Assembly: GCF_034263275.1 (NCBI RefSeq)
Contig: NZ_CP139559.1
Location: forward strand, 3,844,001 to 3,908,000
Source of the DNA: Mucilaginibacter sp. cycad4
GTDB taxonomy: Bacteria > Bacteroidota > Bacteroidia > Sphingobacteriales > Sphingobacteriaceae
DNA length: 64,000 bases
Direction of reading: 5' to 3'
Position numbers and translations under genes: made by a program. The notes below the pieces were generated by a model that was given only the letters and a program-made list of their open reading frames with translations, ran no database searches and was not told where the DNA came from. Below are positions 26,160 to 35,132 of this stretch, in pieces. Position 1 is the first letter of the stretch, and the number at the start of each line of letters is the position of its first letter.

Positions 26160-28078
26160 TCTGTTTTATGATTAATAGGCCAATTGTCCCGGTTTACCGA
26201 TTTATACTTAAGCAGATATTTATAGGGCGCTTCCAACCCGGCAGCGTTCTTTATGGCCGCATCAACCTGCGGACCGTTATTTTCCCAAACATTGCCGGGG
26301 CCATTGGCATTCTTCAGAAATTTATCGGCCGGGCACCAGTTATTTCTTATAGTGATGTATGACGATCCCTCGTCGGTATACAGATAAAACCAATGCTGCG
26401 GGTCATGTGCATAAGGTGCTTTGTAAATGCTGTCCACATAGTTGTCACTGATCACCGAACCGGGTTGTGCCGATAGTGTGTAGATGGCGGCGACATCATA
26501 CATATTGCGGGCATAGTGGTGAATTTTGTTGGCGGTGATATGGTTATCACTCATGGCGTTAACGGTCTTTGTCCAGCCCCAGCCCATGCTGATGCCGGTA
26601 TAGTTTACGTCGCAAACCTCGTTATGCGTTATGCTGATACCTTTAACATAACCCGCGCCGATGCCTACACATCCCCTGTCTTCATTAGTAGCGTCGGTGA
26701 TTAAATTACTGGTGATGGTATCATTGGTGCAGATCTCCCTTTTATCGGTTGGGTTATAAGGCAGGTGCACCTCCTGAGACTCGTCGGAGTATACGCCGTC
26801 GAGTATCGCCGTGCCGCCGATATCTTTAAACAGGCTACCTTTAACCACATTATTATGCGTACCCCGCTGAAAATCCAACCCGGTTGAGGCCATGTGTTCA
26901 AAACTGCAACCATCAAACATACTATTTGAAGCATAAACCACTTCAACGGCTGCCCTCGGCCTGCCTACCCAAGCCTGATTTTCCAGACCTTTTTTATCCG
27001 GTGTTCCGGGAATTTTTAATTTGTAAGCATCCAGCATATACATGCCTGCCTGGTGCGGAACCAAGCCTTCTTTTGATGGCCGAAGCCAGCTGCTATGTTC
27101 AAAACTGATATTTTTAAAGCTGATATAATTAACCGGGTTATCCGGGGTACCCTGCATTTTTACTAATGTTTCTAATTGAGGAATGATTACCGTAGCCGTT
27201 TGCAGATCCTCACCCTTACGCGGGATATAATAGATTTTATTGGCGATGCGGTCATGAAACCATTCGCCGGGTTTGTTTAAAAAGCTGATAGCATTGATGA
27301 GATAAAATGCCGAATTGCCTGTTTTTTTGGAGATCCAGGGCGCAGGCCAGGGGTGCTCTGACTGGATCCGGCTTTCGGGCTGATAAAATGATAACCGCGC
27401 GCTATCTCCCAGCACTTTAACTGCTTTAACCCGCAAAATAGCTATAGCCCACCACTGGTGAATAAACATCTCCATGCCCTTGAGATGAGCGGTATCCGCA
27501 GAAGCCGGCCATGGGATCACGCAAGTTTGAGTTTTGTGATCCCAGGATAGGATGCGGTTCATCAACGGGGCATCGGTATCGCGGGCGCGAATGGCCTTTT
27601 CATTGTTCACCCATAGCTGCCTGAATTGCAAAGGCTCATCACCAAAAACGGGGCCATCGGCAGCCCACACTTTACCTTTGGCTTCTGCCGGCAAGCCGGG
27701 GATTGCATTATTTACTTTATGCCAGCCATTTACCTTAATACCGCCGCTTAAAATAGTTTTACCAATACCCTCGCCCTCAATAATAGTCGGGCTATCGATG
27801 GCACCTGAATCTTCAGGACGGATAAATAATGGTTCATTTAAATAGTAAACTCCGGCAGCTACTTTGATATAAATGCCGCCTTTTACCGACGCGTCATTTA
27901 AGCGCCTCAATTCACGGGCTTTCCTGATGGCCATTCCTACGGTTGCCAATGGCTGATCCTTAGTTCCGGTATTGGTATCAGCGCCTTGGGGCGATACCCA
28001 AATTTCGGCCGCAAAAACACTGCCTGTCAAAATAATAGTTAACAGGAACATCAAAAAAACTATGCGGCAGCTCTTCAT
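26156..28078 (-). CDS. Secreted right-handed parallel beta-helix protein, GH141-like
   Basis: A 640-residue exported protein; signal peptide MKSCRIVFLMFLLTIILTGSVFA. It opens IWVSPQGADTNTGTKDQPLATVGMAIRKA, the standard start of Bacteroidota beta-helix carbohydrate enzymes. It then shows many short turns with Asn/Asp and aliphatic ladders (YISFKNISFEHS, FDGCSFEHMASTGLDF, NLITDATNEDRGCVG, ISITHNEVCDVNYTGISMGWGW, IRNNWCP). The overall form resembles GH141, whose studied member is an RG-II alpha-L-fucosidase. A polysaccharide lyase cannot be excluded. It lies 9 nt after the sugar isomerase gene and overlaps the mutarotase gene. Fold confident, family moderate, activity unknown. Confidence 0.75.
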   Translation of the reverse strand: MKSCRIVFLMFLLTIILTGSVFAAEIWVSPQGADTNTGTKDQPLATVGMAIRKARELRRLNDASVKGGIYIKVAAGVYYLNEPLFIRPEDSGAIDSPTIIEGEGIGKTILSGGIKVNGWHKVNNAIPGLPAEAKGKVWAADGPVFGDEPLQFRQLWVNNEKAIRARDTDAPLMNRILSWDHKTQTCVIPWPASADTAHLKGMEMFIHQWWAIAILRVKAVKVLGDSARLSFYQPESRIQSEHPWPAPWISKKTGNSAFYLINAISFLNKPGEWFHDRIANKIYYIPRKGEDLQTATVIIPQLETLVKMQGTPDNPVNYISFKNISFEHSSWLRPSKEGLVPHQAGMYMLDAYKLKIPGTPDKKGLENQAWVGRPRAAVEVVYASNSMFDGCSFEHMASTGLDFQRGTHNNVVKGSLFKDIGGTAILDGVYSDESQEVHLPYNPTDKREICTNDTITSNLITDATNEDRGCVGIGAGYVKGISITHNEVCDVNYTGISMGWGWTKTVNAMSDNHITANKIHHYARNMYDVAAIYTLSAQPGSVISDNYVDSIYKAPYAHDPQHWFYLYTDEGSSYITIRNNWCPADKFLKNANGPGNVWENNGPQVDAAIKNAAGLEAPYKYLLKYKSVNRDNWPINHKTE

Positions 28079-28087
28079 CTGTCTTTA

Positions 28088-28972
28088 TTAATTAGCCTGG
28101 AATATTGATTTTACGTACGTGGTGTTCGCGCTAAAATTCCATTTTACGTTGCGCGGGTCTTTGGCATCGCGCGAGCGTTCAATCACCAGCCAGCCGGTCC
28201 AGCCCATTTTATCTAAAGTGGCTTTTACACGCTCCATATTGATTTTGGGATCGTTTTGCAGCCAAACGCCATCATCATTGGTACAATGGATCTGCACGAT
28301 ATTGTTTTTGCCCAATATTTTAAGTTCACTATCCAGGTCGCGGCCGTTCCTGATGGCGTTTTCAAAATTGAAATAGCTTTTAATGGCAGGCGAACCTATC
28401 TCTTTCAATAACTGCAACTCGCCTTTGGCGTCTAAAGCAGTTTCAATCCCTATTACTACCCCTGCCTTTTCGGCTATTTTACCTACCTCTTTCAGGCGGG
28501 AAATGATAGCGGGCCGCAATTCAGGAAATTTTATCAGATCGCCTTTTATCCCCATCGGCAAAAAGCCTACCTTAACGCCCATTTGTTTCATGGTGTTGAT
28601 ACAGTCGGTAACGGCCCTAATGGCGGTCGGCCGTTCGGCAAACGATTGTGCAAAAAAGCCGGTCATCCCCATAGATGGGATTTCCAGGTTCAATTCTTTC
28701 GCTTTATTCAGAAATATCTTTCTTATCGAATCATTGGCCAATTGGTTGTCAAAAGTTTCACGATCGCCGAGACCGCCCATATCAACCTCAACCCCATCTG
28801 CACCGATATCTTTGGCCAGTTGAAATGCACCTAATTTCTGGCGCTTAAGGATCATCAAATCAACAACCGCCACTTTATAGCGCTGCTTTGATGAGGTTTG
28901 TGCAATTGCCGGAATGCAGCAGCTACATACCATTAACCCTATCCATAAACTTAATATCAACCCGTTTTTCAT
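28088..28972 (-). CDS. Exported sugar phosphate isomerase/epimerase-like TIM barrel
   Basis: A 294-residue member of the xylose-isomerase-like (AP endonuclease 2) TIM-barrel superfamily. It starts with a signal peptide, MKNGLILSLWIGLMVCSCCIPAIAQ, so it works outside the cytoplasm. Barrel strands with likely metal or substrate residues are seen in GADGVEVDMGG, VVIGIETALDAKGE (Glu), NIVQIHCTNDDGVW (His, Asp) and GWLVIERSRDAKD (Glu). Members include isomerases, epimerases, dehydratases and decarboxylases. Such exported forms are common in Bacteroidota PULs but little studied. It is 3 nt after the esterase gene and 9 nt before the beta-helix gene. The substrate is unknown. Confidence 0.82.
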   Translation of the reverse strand: MKNGLILSLWIGLMVCSCCIPAIAQTSSKQRYKVAVVDLMILKRQKLGAFQLAKDIGADGVEVDMGGLGDRETFDNQLANDSIRKIFLNKAKELNLEIPSMGMTGFFAQSFAERPTAIRAVTDCINTMKQMGVKVGFLPMGIKGDLIKFPELRPAIISRLKEVGKIAEKAGVVIGIETALDAKGELQLLKEIGSPAIKSYFNFENAIRNGRDLDSELKILGKNNIVQIHCTNDDGVWLQNDPKINMERVKATLDKMGWTGWLVIERSRDAKDPRNVKWNFSANTTYVKSIFQAN

Positions 28973-28975
28973 AAC

Positions 28976-30376
28976 TTATTTTTTTGTTGCCTGTGCAAAT
29001 ACTTTTTCCAATTGATCAAACCCCTTTATGGCATTAGTCGGGAGTTTTTCGCCTTTATTGCCGAATACATACATTGCCTGTTCTTTTTCGATGGTCACTT
29101 TCTGATCATCGAAGCCGCCTTTACTATCTTTTATTTTATTGATATCGAGGTGAAAGTTTTTAGCGATAAAAGCATATAGCGCAGCCCTTTTTGAGGGCCC
29201 GAAATCATGCCCTTCGTTAGGCAGGTGCACATTCTCTACTTTATCAGTGGCACTGTAATAGCCATACATTTTTTGGAGATAGGGAAAATCATGCTCAGGC
29301 ATATTGGCTGTCCAATCCTGCCCGTCGGAAATCAGGAGTTGAGGCCGGGGCGCTGCCATGGCCGCCAGTTCTACGTTGTCTGTTCCATTGCCGCATTGGT
29401 GGATGGGCATACCACTTTCACAAGGGCATCCGCCGTAAAAATAAGATGACACCGATACCACCGGGGCGCTTAGTTTAATGCGGTCATCCATGGCGGTCAT
29501 CAAAACAGTATGGCTCCCGCCGCCCGAACCGCCGCTAATGCCTACGCGTTCAGGGTCGGTTCCCTTAAGCGAGAGCACATAATCCAGAATCCGGATAGCG
29601 CCAAGTGCCTGGATGGTTTGCGCCAGGCTACGGCGGTGATCTTCATCTTTAAATTGCAGCAGGGATTCGCCCCAGGCAAACAGGTCATAGCTGTAGGCCA
29701 TCGCACCCATCCGCGCCAGCGATGCGCAACGGATCTGGCAATCGGCACGGTAACGCTGGTGTTCCCAATGCCCGTCGGGACTTAAGATCACCGGGATCTT
29801 TCCTTTTATTTTCAGCGGTTTGTATAAGGAACCGTTAATATATAAACCGGGTAAAATTTCAATAGCGATGTTTTCAACCGAATAGCCGTCAAAGATGCGC
29901 ATGGCTGTAATGATAGGTTTGGAGGCAGGTTTAGCAGGCAGAGGCGACAGTTCCAAAGCTTTATAAAGTTCCGGCTTTAATATTGCCTTACGTTGTTCCC
30001 AACTGTCACGGTCATGGTATTGGGCGGCTATCCTGTCAAGCTCTTTCCAGCCATCGCTTACCGACCAGCGGAAATATTCATATTCTTTGAGTTTATACCG
30101 ACCGGGGGCTTCTTTGTTTACTTTCAGATCAAGCGGGGTAAGGATGTTGGCCAGTGTGGTATCCACGTTTGGCCTGAACCGCCATTGGGCATAATTAACC
30201 CATTTACCCTCAACCTGGGCAGCGATGTATTTGATCTTTACGTGGTATTTGCCCTGTACCTCATCAAGTACCTCCTTCAGGGTTTTCCTGTACATGGCAT
30301 CAGTAGTTTGCTGCGCACTGGCGGCAAAACTCATGGCTGTGAGGCAGGTTATCAGTATGTAGATCAGTTTTTTCAT
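28976..30376 (-). CDS. Secreted alpha/beta-hydrolase esterase with STN-like N-terminal domain
   Basis: A 466-residue exported protein; signal peptide ends AASAQ (residue 22). Residues about 30-98 (TLKEVLDEVQGKYHVKIKY ... TLANILTPLDLKVNKEAPGRYKLK) look like the secretin/TonB short N-terminal (STN) fold. After a linker, the alpha/beta hydrolase has PVILSPDGHWEH (oxyanion region), the nucleophile S284 in ISGGSGGGS, an acid in SDGQDWT (D351 or D354) and H390 in NEGHDFG. This resembles acetyl-xylan-esterase-like and glucuronoyl-type esterases of PULs. It may remove acetyl or methyl groups from pectin. A long palindrome separates it from the upstream propeller gene. The domain pairing is unusual. 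Confidence 0.8.
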   Translation of the reverse strand: MKKLIYILITCLTAMSFAASAQQTTDAMYRKTLKEVLDEVQGKYHVKIKYIAAQVEGKWVNYAQWRFRPNVDTTLANILTPLDLKVNKEAPGRYKLKEYEYFRWSVSDGWKELDRIAAQYHDRDSWEQRKAILKPELYKALELSPLPAKPASKPIITAMRIFDGYSVENIAIEILPGLYINGSLYKPLKIKGKIPVILSPDGHWEHQRYRADCQIRCASLARMGAMAYSYDLFAWGESLLQFKDEDHRRSLAQTIQALGAIRILDYVLSLKGTDPERVGISGGSGGGSHTVLMTAMDDRIKLSAPVVSVSSYFYGGCPCESGMPIHQCGNGTDNVELAAMAAPRPQLLISDGQDWTANMPEHDFPYLQKMYGYYSATDKVENVHLPNEGHDFGPSKRAALYAFIAKNFHLDINKIKDSKGGFDDQKVTIEKEQAMYVFGNKGEKLPTNAIKGFDQLEKVFAQATKK

Positions 30377-30405
30377 TGTTTTATTTTTCTTGATGCAATT
30401 TTAAG

Positions 30406-30491
30406 AGCGTCATTGCGAGGTACGAAGCAATCCCCGATTAGCAAGGCCGCCCTGTACAGTTTGGGATTGCTTCGTACCTCGCAATGACGCT
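30406..30491. repeat. Perfect 29-bp inverted repeat (intergenic palindrome)
   Basis: The left arm 30406-30434 (AGCGTCATTGCGAGG...) and right arm 30463-30491 (...CCTCGCAATGACGCT) are perfectly complementary over 29 bp with a 28-nt loop. Sequences of the GCGTCATTGCGAGG type are widespread as intergenic palindromes in many bacteria. A T-run follows the right arm on the plus strand. For the minus-strand operon it lies between the propeller and esterase genes, where it may attenuate or stabilise the transcript. Confidence 0.9.
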
Positions 30492-30497
30492 TTTTAA

Positions 30498-31628
30498 TTA
30501 CAAATCCTTAGTTTCACCAGTTGCCACTGGCGGCGTATAACCATCCACCTTAGGCCAAACACCATCTTTTATTTCCTTCAATTCCAATTTTGAAGGATCA
30601 ATAACCACATGCTTTATTTTTTGCCTGCGCCAGGTGTAAACCACATGCACCATACCATCCGAAGTTTGAATAACCGATGGATAAGAATACTGGCTGATAG
30701 GTGAATCCTCCAGGATTGACGCGGCATACCACGTAACGCCATCTTTAGAAACAGCCACATTCAATGGCGTACGTGCGCCCTTTGCCAGGTTTCCCGGTGG
30801 TAAAACATGGTTATAAACCAATAACTGCCTGCCGTCTTTCAAGGTTACCGCGTCGGTACCGGAGTTGTTATTTGGCAGGTTGGTCTTCTCCAACGGCGAC
30901 CATGTTTGCCCGCCATCTTTTGACCATGTGCTTAATATAGCCCTGTTCTGACTGCGGCAAAGCGCCTGTAGCCTGCCATCTTTATAAATTAAAATACTTG
31001 GCTGTATCGCCTTCAAATCTTTACCGTCGCTGATAGGGCCGATCATCGTCCAGTTTTTGCCGAAATCTTTAGTCGCTTCAAAATGCACCTGCCAGGCTTT
31101 TCCCTCGGTACTCACCGGACTTAACAGCGTACCATTTTTAAGTAATACCGGTTTGTTTTTGATTGGGCCTAAAAAACCCTCGGGCAAAGCCTTTTGCTCC
31201 GACCAGGTGATGCCGCCATCTTTAGATGTTTTTACAAAACCTTTCCATTTTGCCGGGCTTGGGCCTATTTTGTAGTAAAGTTGCAATTCGCCTTTGGGTA
31301 CCTGGTACAATACGGGGTTCCAGCAGGCGTAGCGTAAGGTGTCATTTTGGATACCATTAGCTACATTGATACCCTCTGTCCATTTGCCGTTAATAAAGCG
31401 GCTTACCCAGATACATACATCGGGATTGCGCTCCTTGGTGCCGCCAAACCATGATGCCACAAGGCCGCTTGGTGTTTCCGCAATGGTTGCCGCGTGACAT
31501 TCGGGGTACGGCGCTTTATCGTATATAAACTCGTCTTTCACAATCCCCTTACGCCATGGATTTTGGGCAAAAGCATTAATCATGAATAAGTAGCTTACCG
31601 CACTGGTGAATAACATCTTTTTTAACAT
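30498..31628 (-). CDS. Secreted sialidase-fold (BNR/Asp-box) six-bladed propeller hydrolase
   Basis: A 376-residue exported protein; signal peptide MLKKMLFTSAVSYLFMINAFAQ. Asp-box repeats mark propeller blades: SKDGGITWSE, TKDFGKNWTM, SKDGGQTWSP and SKDGVTWYA. The stretch ETPSGLVASWFGGTKERNPDV is typical of the BNR_2 group of PUL proteins annotated as exo-sialidases. No other sialic acid gene is present, so it probably acts on another acidic or neutral sugar. One RG-II enzyme of GH33 type is known to act on a Kdo/Dha-like sugar, which fits a pectin locus, but that is an analogy. It lies 6 nt after the DUF3826 gene. Confidence 0.8.
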   Translation of the reverse strand: MLKKMLFTSAVSYLFMINAFAQNPWRKGIVKDEFIYDKAPYPECHAATIAETPSGLVASWFGGTKERNPDVCIWVSRFINGKWTEGINVANGIQNDTLRYACWNPVLYQVPKGELQLYYKIGPSPAKWKGFVKTSKDGGITWSEQKALPEGFLGPIKNKPVLLKNGTLLSPVSTEGKAWQVHFEATKDFGKNWTMIGPISDGKDLKAIQPSILIYKDGRLQALCRSQNRAILSTWSKDGGQTWSPLEKTNLPNNNSGTDAVTLKDGRQLLVYNHVLPPGNLAKGARTPLNVAVSKDGVTWYAASILEDSPISQYSYPSVIQTSDGMVHVVYTWRRQKIKHVVIDPSKLELKEIKDGVWPKVDGYTPPVATGETKDL

Positions 31629-31634
31629 GGTAAA

Positions 31635-32360
31635 TTATTTTTGAGTAACGGCTTTATCCTTTACTGCCTTATCAGCAGCCTTTTTAGCGATGATGGCTTT
31701 GGTATAATCGCCGTATAGCTTGTGCCAGTTACGGCCGTTGCTGTTAAGGTATTGTTCGTTTTTGGTTTTGTAGATTTCGAATATGGCTGATACCTGTTTG
31801 ATGTTTTTAAAATCGACAGCCTGTTCGCGGGCTTGCTTCAGGTTAGCGAGAATTGTGGCTTCTTCAACCGGCGTCAGATCCGGAACAATCGCTTTATAAC
31901 CGGCCAGCGTAAAGGCCACTTTGCCGATGGTGTATTTATCAAGCACGACTTCAACCTGTTCTTCAGTTAAATCAGCATGTAATCCGGCCATCAGGTTTTC
32001 ATGCACCGATTTTGGCAGGGACGAATTAATGATGATCTGCCTGTCCATAGTGCTTAATACCTTACCTGTTGCCGGATCGATGCCCGCCGGAACTGACTCA
32101 TAAGAATGGCTGTTGTTCCAGTCGCGGATGGCTTTAAGATGGGTTGCGATTATATTTTTTACGCGGGTGGCCTTAGCTGTGTCGGTAAGCGACAAGGAGG
32201 CCACCCAGTCGGTAGCTTTTTTATTAACCTCGGCATCGGCTTTAGCCTGTGCTTCGGGAGATAGAGTTGTTTTAGCCACCTGTTGCTCCTGGGCTTTCAA
32301 CGTGCCTGACAGTGATAGTAAGGCTATCAGCATAGCACCCGCCATGTTTAGTTTTTTCAT
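31635..32360 (-). CDS. DUF3826 protein, exported
   Basis: A 241-residue protein with signal peptide MKKLNMAGAMLIALLSLSGTLKAQ. The body is helical and charged. It holds family-typical stretches: ATRVKNIIATHLKAIRDWNNSH, MDRQIIINSSLPKSVHENLMAGL, LTEEQVEVVLDKYTIGKVAFTL, YKAIVPDLTPVEEATILANLK and YLNSNGRNWHKLYGDY. DUF3826 is found in Bacteroidota PULs and has no known function to my knowledge. The C-terminus is Lys-rich. It is placed between GH78 (12-nt gap) and the propeller gene, within the same operon as a second member at 53900. It may be periplasmic; a chaperone, binding or scaffold role is only a guess. Confidence 0.82.
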   Translation of the reverse strand: MKKLNMAGAMLIALLSLSGTLKAQEQQVAKTTLSPEAQAKADAEVNKKATDWVASLSLTDTAKATRVKNIIATHLKAIRDWNNSHSYESVPAGIDPATGKVLSTMDRQIIINSSLPKSVHENLMAGLHADLTEEQVEVVLDKYTIGKVAFTLAGYKAIVPDLTPVEEATILANLKQAREQAVDFKNIKQVSAIFEIYKTKNEQYLNSNGRNWHKLYGDYTKAIIAKKAADKAVKDKAVTQK

Positions 32361-32372
32361 ATCGATGTTGCT

Positions 32373-35129
32373 TTAATATTTTACTTCAAAATCATAATCA
32401 CCCGAACCGATGCTCAGCACCGCTCTCCCGCTCTCTATCTTTATCGCTTTAATGTCTTTTATGGCTGATACCTTCTTCCCGCTTTCGGTTACTTCATCCA
32501 TAGCTTTTGCCGGCACATAAACCAGCGCCGAACTGTTCGACGGTATAGTAACACGCCAGTTAAAACTGCCTTTAGTATTGGTATAATTACTTTTCACAAG
32601 GCCATATGCGGTTTGGTACGAAGCGTTAACACTATCCAGCCCTTTGATAATCGCCGGTTGCATAACCAATTGCTTAAAGCCGGCATTAACCGTTTTTATC
32701 CCGGCTATGTCCTGGTAAAACCAGGCGATAAGATCTCCCAAAAGCATAATATGGTTACGGGAGTTCATGGCCGGGTTGGCCGTATCGCCATTCCATAACT
32801 CCCAGATGGTGGTAGCACCCCTGTCGGCCATGTAGCCCCAGCTTGGATACGTGGTGTTAGACGCTATTTTCCAGGCCAGATCGGGCCGGCCAAATTCAGT
32901 AAGCCCGCGCATAAGCCATTGGGTGCCGATAACACCTGTACTGATATGATCATGTGCCTCATTGATCTTAGCCACTATGTTTTTAAACACCGCTTGTTTA
33001 TTGGCAGACGGAGTGATGCCGAAATACAATGGTAACAGGTTGGCCGTAACTGTATTGTTGCTGTATTTCGATGTAGTTTTATCAAAGTATTTATCATTAA
33101 ATGCCTTGCAGACATTCTGTTTCATGGTAGCAAAAAACTGTACATCAGCCGGTTTGTGCAGCATTGCAGCAAACTTTTCCATCAGACCGGATAAATGATA
33201 ATAATAGGCCGTGGCAATCAGTTGCCCATCGGTATTCAATGAAGGATCTTTGGCGTGGATCAGCTCCAATGATTCGGGCGGTACGCACCAATCACCGTAT
33301 TTATCTTTGGTGACGATGTTGTTTTTCATGTATTTGACACGCATGTAGTCCATCCATTTTTTCATGGAGGCATAATGTTTTTCGATTGGCGCTTTATCGG
33401 CAAACTGGCGATAAAGCATATCAGCTACCAGGATATAAGTACCGGGCCAGGTCATGTTATCGCTGTAATAATTCCAGTAGGCGGGCGCCACATCAGGGAT
33501 AGCACCATCCGGCGTTTGCGATTGCGCTATATCATCCAGCCATTTAGCGTAGAAATTGCCATTGGCAAAAACAAAACTTTCACCAAGCGAACCTACTGCT
33601 CTATCACCCAGCCAGGGCATCCGTTCGTTACGCTGAGGGCAATCTACAGGCATGCCTTTGTAATTGCTCAGGACCCCCCAATAGGCATTGTGATAGATCT
33701 TGTTAACGATAGCGTTAGATGTTTCAAAGCGGCCTATAGTCGGCAAGGCATCATAAACCACCTGTCCCTCAAAATCAGCTAATTCAGGTTTCCCCGGATA
33801 ACCGCTGATCTCTACATACCGGAATCCGTGATATACAAATACAGGGTGCCAGATTTCTTCAACCCCACCTTTCATTGTATACACATCTGTCACTTTAGCG
33901 TCGCGAAGGTTAGCCACATAAAGTTCATTATTGGGCTGTAATGTCTCGGCATAACGAAGCGTCACTTTATCTCCCCGGTTTCCTTTTACACGCATCTGGA
34001 GCCAGCCCGCCATATTTTGGCCCAGATCCAGGACCCATACGTCTTTTTTGAGCTGAGTTATATTGATAGGTTTGATGGTATCCATCACCCTGATCGGCTC
34101 ATTCATCTGCGCATCAAGCTTGCCGCCGGGCGCCGGCACCAGTTCGGCTTTAAGCCACTGGCTATCATCAAAACCCGGACGGTTCCATCCTGAAAATTCT
34201 TTAGTAGCATCATATTCCTCGCCATCATATTCATTGTTGGTTCGGATGGGGCCGTCGGCTGTAAAATGCCAGTTATTATCGCTTAGGATAATTTGCCTTG
34301 TTCCGTCTGCATATTCAACCTCCAGTTGCAGCAGCATTTTAGGAAATCCAAATTCCTTGATTTTTTTAGGCTTGTATTTTGGTCGCATGGTAAAATAGCG
34401 CCCATTGCCCAATACTGTTCCGATGGCATTATCACCTTGCTTAAGGTAACCGGTAACATCAAAAGTGTTGTATTTAACCGATTGGGTATAGTCGGTAGGT
34501 GCTTCGGCTAAAACCTGATCACCGATGATTTGCCCATTTACATACAATTCGTAGTGACCTAAGCCAACAATATAAACCGTTGCTCTTTTTATACCTGATT
34601 TCAAATCAAACCCGCGGCGATAATACCGGGCCGAAAGGCGTGAAAACTTGGAAACACTATCCCATGCAAAACCCCGGTCACAGCCTATCCATTTGGCTTT
34701 CCAGTCGGTCGGATTTAAAAGCCCCACGCTCCACATCGCAGGTTTGCTCCAGGTGCTTACGCCGTTATTTGTCCAAACCTTAACTTTCCAATAACATACC
34801 GCGCGGCTCTCCAATGACTTGCCCATGTAATTGATCATGATGGATTCTGCCGAATTTACTTTGTGCGAATCCCACAGATCACCCTGCCCTGCTATTAGTT
34901 TTCCGGCAGTTGAGGCCACTAAAATTTGATAGGCTACCTGGTTGGTGTTCCGGACGTCGCTGGTGATTTGCCAGCTTAATCGTGGTTTACTGGTGCCGAT
35001 GCCTAAAGGATTATTGAGCATTTCGCATTTCAGGTTTTGCAAACCGATACGGGCATCCGCATAGCAATTGTCCAGGCAGGTTAAAATAACCGCTGCAGCT
35101 AAACTGATATGTGCGACCAACCTTCTCAT
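32373..35129 (-). CDS. GH78 alpha-L-rhamnosidase, secreted
   Basis: A 918-residue exported enzyme; signal peptide MRRLVAHISLAAAVILTCLDNCYA. The domain order is standard: fibronectin-like N-domain (about 28-145, with VCYWKVKVWTNNG), beta-sandwich Bac_rhamnosid_N (150-330), a second sandwich (340-460), the (alpha/alpha)6 catalytic domain and a C-terminal sandwich. The catalytic motif DCPQRNERMPWLGD lies at 496-509, with the ER glutamate expected for the general acid. TPDGAIPDVAPAYW and GATTIWELWNGD are further family motifs. It hydrolyses terminal alpha-L-rhamnosyl bonds. It lies 3 nt after the GH2 gene and 12 nt before DUF3826. It is the most canonical rhamnosidase of the locus. Confidence 0.94.
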   Translation of the reverse strand: MRRLVAHISLAAAVILTCLDNCYADARIGLQNLKCEMLNNPLGIGTSKPRLSWQITSDVRNTNQVAYQILVASTAGKLIAGQGDLWDSHKVNSAESIMINYMGKSLESRAVCYWKVKVWTNNGVSTWSKPAMWSVGLLNPTDWKAKWIGCDRGFAWDSVSKFSRLSARYYRRGFDLKSGIKRATVYIVGLGHYELYVNGQIIGDQVLAEAPTDYTQSVKYNTFDVTGYLKQGDNAIGTVLGNGRYFTMRPKYKPKKIKEFGFPKMLLQLEVEYADGTRQIILSDNNWHFTADGPIRTNNEYDGEEYDATKEFSGWNRPGFDDSQWLKAELVPAPGGKLDAQMNEPIRVMDTIKPINITQLKKDVWVLDLGQNMAGWLQMRVKGNRGDKVTLRYAETLQPNNELYVANLRDAKVTDVYTMKGGVEEIWHPVFVYHGFRYVEISGYPGKPELADFEGQVVYDALPTIGRFETSNAIVNKIYHNAYWGVLSNYKGMPVDCPQRNERMPWLGDRAVGSLGESFVFANGNFYAKWLDDIAQSQTPDGAIPDVAPAYWNYYSDNMTWPGTYILVADMLYRQFADKAPIEKHYASMKKWMDYMRVKYMKNNIVTKDKYGDWCVPPESLELIHAKDPSLNTDGQLIATAYYYHLSGLMEKFAAMLHKPADVQFFATMKQNVCKAFNDKYFDKTTSKYSNNTVTANLLPLYFGITPSANKQAVFKNIVAKINEAHDHISTGVIGTQWLMRGLTEFGRPDLAWKIASNTTYPSWGYMADRGATTIWELWNGDTANPAMNSRNHIMLLGDLIAWFYQDIAGIKTVNAGFKQLVMQPAIIKGLDSVNASYQTAYGLVKSNYTNTKGSFNWRVTIPSNSSALVYVPAKAMDEVTESGKKVSAIKDIKAIKIESGRAVLSIGSGDYDFEVKY

Positions 35130-35132
35130 TGA

